In this document: positions 34,545 through 43,047 of the stretch, piece by piece
Numbering within the stretch: position 1 is the stretch's first letter
Layout of the letters: each line of letters starts with the position of its first letter
DNA from: Gemmatimonas phototrophica
GTDB taxonomy: Bacteria; Gemmatimonadota; Gemmatimonadetes; Gemmatimonadales; Gemmatimonadaceae
DNA: 64,000 bases
Direction of reading: 5' to 3'
NCBI RefSeq assembly: GCF_000695095.2
Contig: NZ_CP011454.1
Location: 3,410,001 to 3,474,000, forward strand
Translations under genes and position numbers: made by a program
The notes under the pieces: generated by a model
What the model was told of the DNA's origin: nothing
The model's database searches: none
What the model saw: only the letters and a program-made list of their open reading frames with translations

Positions 34545-37269
34545 GCTTTCCCGGATGACGCCCACCACCCTTGCCGGGCTTTCCCCGCGGCCCACCACCC
34601 TGACGCCCACCACTCCGTTCGTGACGACCGTGACCGCGCACCTCCCGCTCGCGTCCTTCACGACCGCGTGACACCCGCGCATCGTGCGCCGCACGTTCCT
34701 CGTCGGTAAACGGCAGGTCGAGCCTGTCCTGCAGCTCCAGTAAGTCATCAGCGCGCACCGAACCGCGCTGACCGCGGGGCACCATGAAGCGGAGCGATCG
34801 GTCGAGCACAGGCAACTCCTCGTGCACGATCGTGCGCGCCAGCTTCTCCGGCAGTCGAAGACGCGCAACCGGCACCCATCCGCCGTCGTGCTCCTCGACG
34901 TCATAATCAATGGAGACCGTTCGGTCACGAATCTCCACCGCCCCCGGCAGGGCCCGAGCCGTCGCCAGCTGCGCCTCACTCACGAAGTCCCGACGATCGA
35001 GCAGCATGGGAATGGCCCGCACCTCTTCCCAGCTGCGGGCGTCGCCCATGCGTGATTCATACCAGGCCGTGAGTTCCGCCTGACCAAGTCGCGGCGTAAT
35101 GCCTCCCAACCGCCGCCACACCTCGCGGATCTCTTCCACAACCGGCTGATTGCGACGCACCGCTGTATGCCGCAACTCCCCACGCGCCGCCGCCTCGGCC
35201 AACAGATGACGCGCCCCGGGCGCGAACTCGTCGGAGAACACGGTGAGCGGCTCACTTTCACGCGACAGCTCGAATCCGTAGTACGTCACCCGACGCCGCA
35301 GCAACACCGGTGAATGTTTGCGCTCCGCGTCCAGCGCCAACTCCGGCGGGTGACGCTGCGCATACTGCCGGACCAGATCCATCGAGAGCTGCGTGCCTTC
35401 AATGGCGGCGCGCGGAATACCATGACGGTCGGCGAAATAGCGCAGGGATCCGGCAACGGCCCCCCACGATCCGCACACGCTGGTCTTGGACACGCGGGCT
35501 TCGTGGCCATCCACCGTCTCCTCCTCAATCACCAGATCGAAGGGCATGAAGCGCGCCAGCAAATCGGCGAATTTGCGGTGCATGACCTGGCCGGCAATGG
35601 GCAGGGTCTGCGGCAGCGGCATACCCACACTGCGATACACACTGGCCATCGCCAGTGCGGCATCTTCCAATGCCTTCACCAGCACCGCGCGCTGCTCAGC
35701 CCAATGGGCAATACGCTCAGCGTCGAACATGTGGCGCGGTAATCCGTACACTTCGCCAATGTATCCAGCCACCCGGAACGCGTCGGCGTACAAGTTGTAG
35801 GCCGTGAGATGATCGCTGCCGCGTACCACCAGCCCTTCCAGATCACGCCCTTCGCGCGTCATGCGGTGTAGCGACTCGATCCCACTCATGACAGCCAGTG
35901 CGGGCAGCAGCTCGTCGTCGCCGTTCACAATGAGTTCGCCCCAAGCGCGATCAACCGGGAGCGCTTCTACGGCGCGACCATATCCGGTGAGGCGCCCGTT
36001 CTCAATGAGCCCGCGCTCCTCGAGCCGCAGCAGCGCCTTGCGATACGCCGCACGATCCAGCGGAACCGGGAGATCCAGATCATCGGCCCGCACCCCGAGC
36101 CCCGCACAGGTGAGCGCCACGCGCTCGCTGTCGCCGGCCAACTGGAACTCAGGCTCCGTGGGGCGAAGCGCTTCGAAGCGAATGTCGCGGTCACTCAAAA
36201 TGTACACGCGTCCGCCTTCCACCCGCCCGTGTACGCGCCCGGCCATCTGCAGAATTTCGTTGGCACCCAGATGCACGCGCGTGAGCACGTTGCGGCCACG
36301 ATCAATGAGATTCGTGAAGCGCGTATCGTCGATGATGACGGTATCAAGCCCCGGCACGTTCAGCGCGCTTTGCCCCGCCGCGGTCATGGCGATGAAGAAC
36401 GGCTTGGGCACCACGCCCTCGAGGAACGGGCGGATGACCCGAATGGGTTCGCCACCGTGGTAGTGCGCGGCCGTGATTTTGGGGAAGCGCGTGCGCACCC
36501 ACTCCGCGGCTTCTTCCACACTGGCGCGCGTCGGCATGAACAACGCCACGCCGCGTTCGCTGCGCGCGAGTTTCTGCAGGAACTTGTCATCAAGAAAGTT
36601 GAGCGGCTGCTTGCGCTCCACTTCCACCTTGGCGGCCTTGCTGGCGTCAAACGCTGACACCTGCAAGACATCGGCACTTTCGAGATACCGGGAGTAAAAC
36701 GCCGGATCAACGGTTGCGGACAACCAGATATAGCGGCACCCCACACGCTTGCCGAGCGCGAGGCAGAGCTCAAGTTCGGCGCTGGTCTGGTGAATCTCAT
36801 CCACGACCAGCGTGTCGCTGGCCTGGATATCGCCATCCTGAAACCAGCGACGCGCTATACCGGTGGTTACCACCACCACATTCCAGGTGGGCGTCTCCGG
36901 TGTGGCTTCACGCTCGCGATTCACGACGCCGACGCGCAGCGTCTCCGTGCCAAGAATGGTCTCGGCAATAGGGCGGATGGCCAGTGTTTTGCCGGTCCCT
37001 GTACCGGCCACAATGCCAAACCCCTCGCCGCTGCCAGCCAGTCGGCGCAAATCATCGCCACGGGTACGCTCGAGGAAGGTGTCGAGATGCAGCCCAACGG
37101 CCAACTCAATCGTTTCGCATGCGGCGCGCGTGGGCGCAATCACGATGATGCGGCCCGTAGGCGGCTTGGTCGCGAGATAGGTCTCGCGATCCGGCGGGAG
37201 GTATCGGTCGGTGGTGTGTCGCACCTGTGGAATGTACGACCTAGACCCGTACAGGGGGATACTCACCAC
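34531..37269 (-). CDS. DEIH-box superfamily 2 helicase with basic RG-rich tail
   Basis: About 912 residues. Motif I GTGTGKT near 90-96, motif II VVDEIH near 156-161, motif III LSATVDP, and a degenerate motif VI QMAGRVHGR near 340 identify an SF2 helicase of the DEAH side (HrpA/NS3-like). A long central and C-terminal part matches no family I recognise. It ends in about 60 residues rich in Arg, Gly, Lys and His (GGRQGGGPRGKPGKGGGRH), a typical nucleic-acid-binding tail. The start is uncertain: GTG 37269 or 37266 are chosen over a TTG at 37281. Confidence 0.75.
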   Translation of the reverse strand: MVSIPLYGSRSYIPQVRHTTDRYLPPDRETYLATKPPTGRIIVIAPTRAACETIELAVGLHLDTFLERTRGDDLRRLAGSGEGFGIVAGTGTGKTLAIRPIAETILGTETLRVGVVNREREATPETPTWNVVVVTTGIARRWFQDGDIQASDTLVVDEIHQTSAELELCLALGKRVGCRYIWLSATVDPAFYSRYLESADVLQVSAFDASKAAKVEVERKQPLNFLDDKFLQKLARSERGVALFMPTRASVEEAAEWVRTRFPKITAAHYHGGEPIRVIRPFLEGVVPKPFFIAMTAAGQSALNVPGLDTVIIDDTRFTNLIDRGRNVLTRVHLGANEILQMAGRVHGRVEGGRVYILSDRDIRFEALRPTEPEFQLAGDSERVALTCAGLGVRADDLDLPVPLDRAAYRKALLRLEERGLIENGRLTGYGRAVEALPVDRAWGELIVNGDDELLPALAVMSGIESLHRMTREGRDLEGLVVRGSDHLTAYNLYADAFRVAGYIGEVYGLPRHMFDAERIAHWAEQRAVLVKALEDAALAMASVYRSVGMPLPQTLPIAGQVMHRKFADLLARFMPFDLVIEEETVDGHEARVSKTSVCGSWGAVAGSLRYFADRHGIPRAAIEGTQLSMDLVRQYAQRHPPELALDAERKHSPVLLRRRVTYYGFELSRESEPLTVFSDEFAPGARHLLAEAAARGELRHTAVRRNQPVVEEIREVWRRLGGITPRLGQAELTAWYESRMGDARSWEEVRAIPMLLDRRDFVSEAQLATARALPGAVEIRDRTVSIDYDVEEHDGGWVPVARLRLPEKLARTIVHEELPVLDRSLRFMVPRGQRGSVRADDLLELQDRLDLPFTDEERAAHDARVSRGREGREREVRGHGRHERSGGRQGGGPRGKPGKGGGRHPGKRRGR

Positions 37270-37286
37270 TTGCAACCCCAACGCAA

Positions 37287-37312
37287 AACCCGGAACTGAT
37301 CAGTTCCGGGTT
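37287..37312. repeat. 26-bp perfect palindrome (type A, copy 2)
   Basis: A perfect palindrome around GGAACTGATCAGTTCC with AACCC/GGGTT ends lies 40 bases after the stop of the secreted-protein gene, read on the - strand, and is followed there by TTTT. It can end that transcript before the helicase gene. It shares 17 of 18 bases (ACTGATCnGTTCCGGGTT) with the element at 32652-32699. The right flank continues with GAGTTATGGG, like the 23.6-kb element. Confidence 0.8.
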
Positions 37313-37351
37313 CTGGGTTTGAGTCATGAGTTATGGGTGCGGCTTACATAA

Positions 37352-38341
37352 CTACCGCTGAATCAACTTGACCCGCTGTCCGCCCTTGAACACCTCGATG
37401 CGATCGGCACGACCGTCGCGATTCACATCCGTCCACACCTGCAACAGTTCGCTGTTGGTGTCGAGGAAGATGGCGCGCCAGGGAATACCGCCTCGTCCCT
37501 GGTCGGGAATTCGCACAATGAATTCGTTTGTCCCGAGCCACTGCATGATTTCGTTGCTGGGCCGTCCTTGCACGACATCCAGCGCACTCCGCATGGCCGG
37601 AAGTACCTGCGGGTAGGCGCGCGACGCGAACTCCGGCAAGTCGTCGCACCGTCCGTCCTTGTCGCGATCGGTGCACACGGGCGGCCCGTAGCGCAGATCA
37701 TCGCACCATCCATCGCCATCGCGATCCAGACAGGTGGCACTGCCGAAGCCCGGCGGTGGCGCGTTGGGTGCGAAATAGCGCGGATCGTTGACTCCCCCAG
37801 GCACCACCACACCACCCGGCGTCACGTACCCGCCATATGACCCTGCAGGCCCCTGCGGTGACGGTTGGGGGCCAGGATACAACGAAGCCGGCGAATTGCT
37901 CGCCGGCCGGTCGCCGTACAACTGCTCATCGGAAATTTTCTTGGCCTCCCACGCGTCACGGGCCCGGGGATCGGCCTGTGAGAGATCCGGCGGGACCAGT
38001 GGCGGGCCCTTCTTGTCGGTACCGCGCAGACTCTTGATGGGGAGATCGTCGATCTTCTTGCCCTTCGACTTGTCTTCTCCGTACACCACCCGGCCATTGG
38101 ACGGCTTGTTGCGCACCGCCGAGGCACAGTCGGTCGGGGCGGGCTGCTGCTGCGCCGGCACGCCGTCCACCCACACTCGGCACATCCCTGCCGGGGGAAG
38201 ATATTCGCGCGGGACGCCACCCTTGGCGTCCTTGTCCTTGTCTTTCGACTGTGCCCATGCGCGATCCGCCGTCACTGAGAGACTCAGGACGACAGCCGCC
38301 GCAATCAGGCGCCAGGTAGTAGTTCGGTGGGGCATCATCAC
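37352..38341 (-). CDS. Secreted protein with DxDxDG calcium-binding-type repeats
   Basis: The roughly 329-residue protein has a signal peptide (ending TADRAWAQ), a Lys/Asp-rich segment, a Pro/Gly-rich linker (about 145-190), and three acidic loops of thrombospondin type-3/EF-hand kind: CLDRDGDGWCDDL, CTDRDKDGRCDDL, and TDVNRDGRADRI. The first two are bracketed by cysteines. The loops should bind calcium. The C-terminal end folds around AIFLDTNSELLQVWTDV. The start is GTG 38341 or one of two ATGs directly after it. Function unknown; extracellular or periplasmic. Confidence 0.7.
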   Translation of the reverse strand: MMMPHRTTTWRLIAAAVVLSLSVTADRAWAQSKDKDKDAKGGVPREYLPPAGMCRVWVDGVPAQQQPAPTDCASAVRNKPSNGRVVYGEDKSKGKKIDDLPIKSLRGTDKKGPPLVPPDLSQADPRARDAWEAKKISDEQLYGDRPASNSPASLYPGPQPSPQGPAGSYGGYVTPGGVVVPGGVNDPRYFAPNAPPPGFGSATCLDRDGDGWCDDLRYGPPVCTDRDKDGRCDDLPEFASRAYPQVLPAMRSALDVVQGRPSNEIMQWLGTNEFIVRIPDQGRGGIPWRAIFLDTNSELLQVWTDVNRDGRADRIEVFKGGQRVKLIQR

Positions 38342-38521
38342 GCACGTCCTCCAGCAGAGCCCTCGTGAACGCTCACCATTGAGCGATCAGTGGATCTCGT
38401 GCCGGCTACAGGGGCAGAGGGTGTGCCATCCCCAGCCAGAGTGGCTGAGTCCTCGTAAGTATCGGCAGATTGGTACCCTACGGACAGGGGGAGGGTCCGA
38501 TCGGTCACGGGGGTGTCCAGC

Positions 38522-38547
38522 AGAGGGGACACTTGGGTGTCCCCTCT
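38522..38547. terminator. Perfect 11-bp hairpin with TTGG loop
   Basis: The arms AGAGGGGACAC and GTGTCCCCTCT are perfect. No T-tract follows on either strand. It is downstream of pfkA and upstream of the secreted-protein gene, close to the long inverted repeat, and may act together with it at the pfkA 3' end. Confidence 0.5.
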
Positions 38548-38554
38548 ATGCCAA

Positions 38555-38682
38555 ACTGACCTCTGAAAACTCCCACTGAAAACTCAATACTCCCACTGAG
38601 AACTGAAAACTCGCCACGGGCCAGGAGTCCTCAGTTTTCAGTCGGAGTTTTCAGTTCGCAGTGGGAGTTGTCAGGTTTCAGT
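38555..38682. repeat. Degenerate inverted repeat of ACTGAAAACTC words, 3' of pfkA
   Basis: Segment 38589-38612 and the reverse complement of 38645-38668 match at 23 of 24 positions. Around them the words ACTGAAAACTC, CCCACTGA and TCAGTTTTCAGT recur on both sides (for example 38575-38585 and 38602-38612), so the whole region folds back on itself in several registers. It lies 24 bases after the pfkA stop. The AT-leaning words stand out against the GC-rich genome. Confidence 0.8.
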
Positions 38683-38705
38683 TGCTCCGCGTTCGCGGCG
38701 ACCCC

Positions 38706-39785
38706 TCAATCCCCGAAGCTGATCCCGATCATGCGGGCGGTCTGGACAACGTCGTGCTTGGGGTCCACGCGTTTGGTCTCGCGCAGGACTTCCTCAATGG
38801 GAATGGTCACGAGGTGCGGCGACTGCAGAGCCACCATGTGCCCCCACTTCTTGTCGGCCACGGCCTGCACCGCTGCCGCGCCGAAGCGGGTAGCCAGCAG
38901 GCGATCGTAACCCGTTGGCGAGCCGCCACGCTGCAGGTGCCCCAGCACCATGGAGCGGGTTTCCTTCCCGGTCAGGCGCTGAATGTCATAGCCCAGCCGT
39001 TCGGCAATGCCGCCAAGCCGGCGATCCTGCCCCGGCAGGGACTCCCCGATGATGGACTCATGCCCGCCCTTGGGCTTGGAGCCTTCCGCCACCACCACGA
39101 TGCTGAAACGCTTCCCGCTCGCATCGCGCGCCATGATCTTCTCACACACCTTGTCGATCTCCCACTCGATTTCGGGAATGAGAATCACGTCGGCTGTCCC
39201 GGCCACACCGGCATGCAGCGCAATGAACCCCGCTTCGCGCCCCATGACCTCAAGCACCATCACCCGATCGTGCGATTCGGCGGTGGTGTGCAGCTTGTCG
39301 ATCGCTTCCATGGCCGTATTCACGGCCGTATCGAACCCGAACGTGGTAATGGTGCCGGCCACGTCGTTGTCGATCGTCTTGGGCACGCTCACCACGCGGA
39401 CCCCCTTCTCCTGCAACTGCTGGGCAATCTTCAGCGAGCCGTCGCCGCCAATGGAGATGATCGCTTCAATTCCCAGATTGCGGGCGTTCTCCACCAACTC
39501 GTCCGACCGGTCCACGTTTTTCCACGTGCCGTCGGGCTGCTGAATGGGATAGGCGAATGGGCTGCCGCGATTCGTGGTCTTGATGATCGTACCGCCCTGA
39601 CCGGCAATACCGCGGACGCTGTCCGTGGTCAGGGGGACGATCTCGTCTTCACCAAGGAGGCCCGAAAAGCCACGCTTGATGCCGAGGACGTCCCAGCCGC
39701 GGGTACGTGCCGAGAGCACGGCCGCCCGGATGACCGCGTTGAGGCCTGGGGCGTCACCGCCGCCGGTGGAGATGGCAATCCGCAT
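38706..39785 (-). CDS. pfkA: 6-phosphofructokinase, mixed-type (group III)
   Basis: A 359-residue phosphofructokinase: TGGGDAPGLN (7-16), GGDGSLK (113-119), PKTIDND (135-141) with catalytic Asp, MGREAGFIAL and LGHLQRGGSPT. The residue equivalent to E. coli Gly104 is Gly116, as in ATP-dependent enzymes, while that equivalent to Gly124 is Lys136, as in pyrophosphate-dependent ones. This Gly/Lys combination defines the so-called mixed or group III enzymes, so the phosphate donor cannot be settled by sequence alone. Confidence 0.95.
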   Translation of the reverse strand: MRIAISTGGGDAPGLNAVIRAAVLSARTRGWDVLGIKRGFSGLLGEDEIVPLTTDSVRGIAGQGGTIIKTTNRGSPFAYPIQQPDGTWKNVDRSDELVENARNLGIEAIISIGGDGSLKIAQQLQEKGVRVVSVPKTIDNDVAGTITTFGFDTAVNTAMEAIDKLHTTAESHDRVMVLEVMGREAGFIALHAGVAGTADVILIPEIEWEIDKVCEKIMARDASGKRFSIVVVAEGSKPKGGHESIIGESLPGQDRRLGGIAERLGYDIQRLTGKETRSMVLGHLQRGGSPTGYDRLLATRFGAAAVQAVADKKWGHMVALQSPHLVTIPIEEVLRETKRVDPKHDVVQTARMIGISFGD

Positions 39786-39950
39786 GTTTCTGAAAATGAC
39801 GTGGGTATAGGGAGTGAGGCGTAATGTACCTAGAGGACCGGAATTGGGGAGCAGGGGCAGGGGCGTGGAAATGGGCGGATGCGCAACAATTTGATGACAG
39901 GAAACCAGCGCTCCGGTGACAGGTTGGGTCGTCTCCCACCCTCACTTGCC

Positions 39951-40427
39951 ATGACACAGCGCACCGCCGGTATCCCCTCCACTCGCCAGCTCCCCATGCG
40001 TGGCCCGTGCCGCCGCGGTACCACCACTGTGGAGCAACTCCTCGTGCTCGTCACCCTCGGTATCCTGTTCGGGCTCGCCTGCACCAGCGGCATGCCCCTG
40101 CTGCAGGCGGTAGCTGTTGAGACGGCGTCACGTGAAACAGTCAGTCTCTTTGCCCTGGCCCGCGACCATGCGCTGGCGACTGGCGCCCGGACGGCCGTGC
40201 GCCTGGATGAGCGGCGCCAGCGGGTCCTCGTGCACCGGGGAATCGACACCCTGGCCGTGGCGGACTTCGTGCAGCGCGGGGTCCGGTTGGAGGCCACCCG
40301 CGACTCCATGGCCTACGGCGCCTCGGGGCTCGGGGTGGGCGCCGCCAATCTGCGGGTCATTCTTTCCCGCGGGAGCCGCGCCGACACCCTCACCGTCTCA
40401 CGATTGGGACGGGTTTCCTCGCAATAG
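39951..40427 (+). CDS. GspH/FimT-type pseudopilin
   Basis: The protein has a class III (prepilin) signal: CRRGTTTVEQLLVLVTLGIL, with cleavage after the Gly, Glu at +5 and a hydrophobic helix. A GspH-like beta-rich domain follows (SLFALARDHALATGARTAV, LDERRQRVLVHRG). The ATG at 39996 would give an 8-residue leader and is equally plausible. No prepilin peptidase, secretin or pilus ATPase gene is nearby, so this is an isolated pseudopilin. It is divergent from pfkA. Confidence 0.75.
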   Translation: MTQRTAGIPSTRQLPMRGPCRRGTTTVEQLLVLVTLGILFGLACTSGMPLLQAVAVETASRETVSLFALARDHALATGARTAVRLDERRQRVLVHRGIDTLAVADFVQRGVRLEATRDSMAYGASGLGVGAANLRVILSRGSRADTLTVSRLGRVSSQ

Positions 40428-40462
40428 CCCGTGAGGCCCCCTTGGGGACCCCACGGCCCCCG

Positions 40463-41623
40463 TCAGGTCCCGAAATCGAACCCCGGCACGCTCACACGTG
40501 GAATCTCCTGCCCAATGGTGCGCTCAATCGTGCGCACCATGCCGATATCTTCGGCGCTCATGAACGTGTACGCGTCGCCCGTGCTGGCGGCCCGACCGGT
40601 CCGGCCAATTCGGTGCACGTAGTCTTCCGGCTGTTGCGGCACGTCGTAGTTGATCACGTGCGTGATGCCACTGATGTCGAGCCCGCGCTGCGCAATATCG
40701 GTGGCCACGAGCACCCGGAGCGTGCCGTTCTTGAAGTCTTCCAGTGCCGCCATGCGCTCGCGCTGTGACTTGTCCGCATGCATGGCCCCGGCCCGCACAC
40801 CCGCCTTCTCGAGATCACGCACCACCCGGTCTGCGCCGCTCTTCGTGCGCGTGAACACCAGCACCGAGTCGTGGGAGTCCTTGGTGAGCAGATGCACCAG
40901 CAGGTCGTTCTTGCGGTGACGGGGCACCGGGTACACCGCGTGCGTGACCGTGATGGCCGCACTCGAGCGCCGGCCCACCTGCACCACCACCGGCTTGCGC
41001 AGATACTTGCGGGCCAGCGCTTCCACTTCAGGAGGCATGGTGGCCGAAAAAAGCAGCGTCTGACGATAGCGGGGAATCTGCTCCACAATCCGGTTCAGCT
41101 GCGGCGCGAAACCCATGTCGAGCATGCGGTCCGCCTCGTCGAGCACCAACGTCTCGAGGTAGGTAAAGTCCACGTTGCGCTTCTCGAGATGGTCGAGCAG
41201 ACGGCCTGGCGTGGCCACGACCACGTCCACCCCTTGCCGCAGCGCCTTTTCCTGCGGCTCGTACCCCACACCACCAAACACCGGGATCACGTTGACCGGG
41301 GCATGGCTGGAGTACTTCCGCACGCTTTCTTCCACTTGAAGGCACAGTTCGCGGGTGGGCGTCAGCACCAACACGCGGGTACGGCGCGGTCCGCCAATGA
41401 GGCGGTGCACCATGGGCAGCGTAAAGCTGGCCGTTTTGCCGGTACCCGTCTGGGCCAGACCGATGAGGTCACGCCCCATGAGCGCAAGCGGGATCGCTTC
41501 GCGCTGGATGGGTGTGGGACGTTCGTAGCCGGCGTCGCGCAGGGCATTGAGCAGGGGCTGGGCCAGCCCCAGGTCGGCGAATGTTACGTCGCCGACGAGC
41601 GTATCAGGATCGATGACTGTCAT
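40463..41623 (-). CDS. rhlE: DEAD-box RNA helicase (RhlE-like)
   Basis: A 386-residue minimal DEAD-box helicase with all motifs: Q motif (YERPTPIQREAIP), AQTGTGKT, PTRELCLQ, TPGRLLDHL, DEADRML, FSATMP, VLVFTRTKSGAD, ATDIAQRGLDI, and HRIGRTGR. The C-terminal basic tail of many RhlE/DeaD proteins is absent. It probably remodels RNA in ribosome assembly or decay. Convergent with the pseudopilin gene, 35 bases apart. Confidence 0.93.
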   Translation of the reverse strand: MTVIDPDTLVGDVTFADLGLAQPLLNALRDAGYERPTPIQREAIPLALMGRDLIGLAQTGTGKTASFTLPMVHRLIGGPRRTRVLVLTPTRELCLQVEESVRKYSSHAPVNVIPVFGGVGYEPQEKALRQGVDVVVATPGRLLDHLEKRNVDFTYLETLVLDEADRMLDMGFAPQLNRIVEQIPRYRQTLLFSATMPPEVEALARKYLRKPVVVQVGRRSSAAITVTHAVYPVPRHRKNDLLVHLLTKDSHDSVLVFTRTKSGADRVVRDLEKAGVRAGAMHADKSQRERMAALEDFKNGTLRVLVATDIAQRGLDISGITHVINYDVPQQPEDYVHRIGRTGRAASTGDAYTFMSAEDIGMVRTIERTIGQEIPRVSVPGFDFGT

Positions 41624-41716
41624 GTGTGTACAGGAAAGGTAATGCCATGGGCCTTTCCCTGGGGTATCCGGGGGCAAACACAGCGGTGGCAGTCCGTCCC
41701 TCGGGGGCCGCCGCGG

Positions 41717-42904
41717 TCAGAGCAATTCCAGGGTACGTCCGGCCAGCTTGGCAATCAGCCCTAGCCGGAACGTCACATCGGCGGAGAGCACCGCATCCAA
41801 TTCGCCCCCACCCGTACTGTCTCCCAGCGGGAGCACCGGCCATGCCCAGGCCGGCACCTGCGGGGGCATCACCACCGAACGAGGCGGGGTCCACACCGCC
41901 TTCCGGCTCCGGTCATCCAGCGTCCGGTCGAGCAACTTGACCCAACCGTCGTGCCGCATCAGGAAGCCCATACGGGCCATGGTTTCCAGCCACGCCAGCG
42001 CACTGGGCATGTCGCTATCGAGAGCACTGCGCGTGGTGAGAAAGTCCCCCAGCACGTAGTGCGGCTGCTCAATAAGCCGTTCGCCCATTTGCTGCATGGG
42101 CACCTGACGGGGCCAGGGCTGCGTCAGCCACGCATACAGCTGGTCCATGAACTGGTAGTGCTCACTGCGGAACTGCGGCATGTAGCTGAGCATCACCAGC
42201 AGGTGAAACGACGGCGGAGCGACTTCGGGGGGGAGCACATGCTGGTTCCCTACGCGGATCCACGGCTTCTGGGCCAGCGGCGATTTGAAGAACGTGTGCA
42301 CGCGGTCAATCAGCCGCCGAGCCGCCCCACGCAGCCGGGGGTCATCCTCAAATCCCGCCTGAGCAAGGGCTGCCGCCGCGGCTTCCCGCAGCTGCAACCG
42401 GCCCCGGAGCACCAGATCCTCCTCGTCATCCGCCGGGCGCAGCTCGGCCAAATACGTTGGGTCCGTGTCCTCGGCCAGCAGCCGGAAGAGCAGCCGCTTG
42501 GTCACCGTCATGCCCGGGGTTTCGGTGTCCCACCCCAACTCCACCATCCGACGATAGGCCGGGATGGTGCCCACCCCCTCCAGTCCGAGCCCCTGGGGAA
42601 CGCTCAGCATTCCCCCCGGCCAAGTCCCGTCGTGGTCCTGCATGCCCAGCAGATGCCAGCCGGCCCGACTCCCTAACGGCACGCGGGACCACCCCGGGTG
42701 GTTTGGAGGGGACCCCACCACATCGCGCATCACGCGGTACTGCACGGCGGGACTGCCGTGCCCCAGCAACCATGTCACCGGCACCGGCACCACCGCTGGC
42801 GGCGGCGGGGGCGGCACGTAGACCGGGCGCGGTACCGTCAGTTCGCCAGGGACAAGTACAGCGTCCGGGCCCGGAAGCGGTGGGATCGAGGGAGGAAGGG
42901 TCAC
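41717..42904 (-). CDS. Hypothetical protein with helical repeats
   Basis: The 395-residue protein starts with a Pro-rich segment (PPPPPPAVVPVPV, residues 31-43). The body is helical with several Trp/Pro/Gly turns, including WLLGHGSPAVQYRVMRDV and GMQDHDGTWPGGMLSVPQG. The latter resembles repeats of the terpenoid-cyclase/prenyltransferase alpha-toroid fold (QxxDGxW). No signal peptide is obvious. I do not recognise the family; a squalene-cyclase-like toroid is only a guess from the single QDHDGTWPGG motif. Confidence 0.55.
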   Translation of the reverse strand: MTLPPSIPPLPGPDAVLVPGELTVPRPVYVPPPPPPAVVPVPVTWLLGHGSPAVQYRVMRDVVGSPPNHPGWSRVPLGSRAGWHLLGMQDHDGTWPGGMLSVPQGLGLEGVGTIPAYRRMVELGWDTETPGMTVTKRLLFRLLAEDTDPTYLAELRPADDEEDLVLRGRLQLREAAAAALAQAGFEDDPRLRGAARRLIDRVHTFFKSPLAQKPWIRVGNQHVLPPEVAPPSFHLLVMLSYMPQFRSEHYQFMDQLYAWLTQPWPRQVPMQQMGERLIEQPHYVLGDFLTTRSALDSDMPSALAWLETMARMGFLMRHDGWVKLLDRTLDDRSRKAVWTPPRSVVMPPQVPAWAWPVLPLGDSTGGGELDAVLSADVTFRLGLIAKLAGRTLELL

Positions 42905-43047
42905 AATTCCGCTATTGTACGCCCAATTCGCGGGTTCGCCAGAGGCGCCTTAACACTTTCGCCCCTTTCGACGTCTTCACTTCAAGGCACGCGACGCGGC
43001 GCAGGGGCGCCATTGGCCGTGCCTACCCCACCCCACGGACCATATCC

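Larger units (their letters stand above)
38342..38705. other. 364-base gene-free region with hairpin elements
   Basis: It separates the pfkA 3' end from the secreted-protein 5' end. It holds the hairpin at 38522-38547 and the long degenerate inverted repeat at 38555-38682. The remaining part, 38342-38520, probably carries the promoter of the secreted-protein gene. A short frame at 38338-38532 is not considered real. Confidence 0.5.

Noticed and set aside
34531-37269. Helicase as part of a defence system
   Set aside because: No nuclease, methylase or other defence gene is adjacent; neighbours are a TetR regulator and a secreted protein.
38338-38532. Possible leader ORF overlapping the start of the secreted-protein gene
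   Set aside because: The 64-residue product has a GTG start inside a hairpin, no ribosome-binding site and no recognisable motif. The overlap of its stop with the next start is probably chance.
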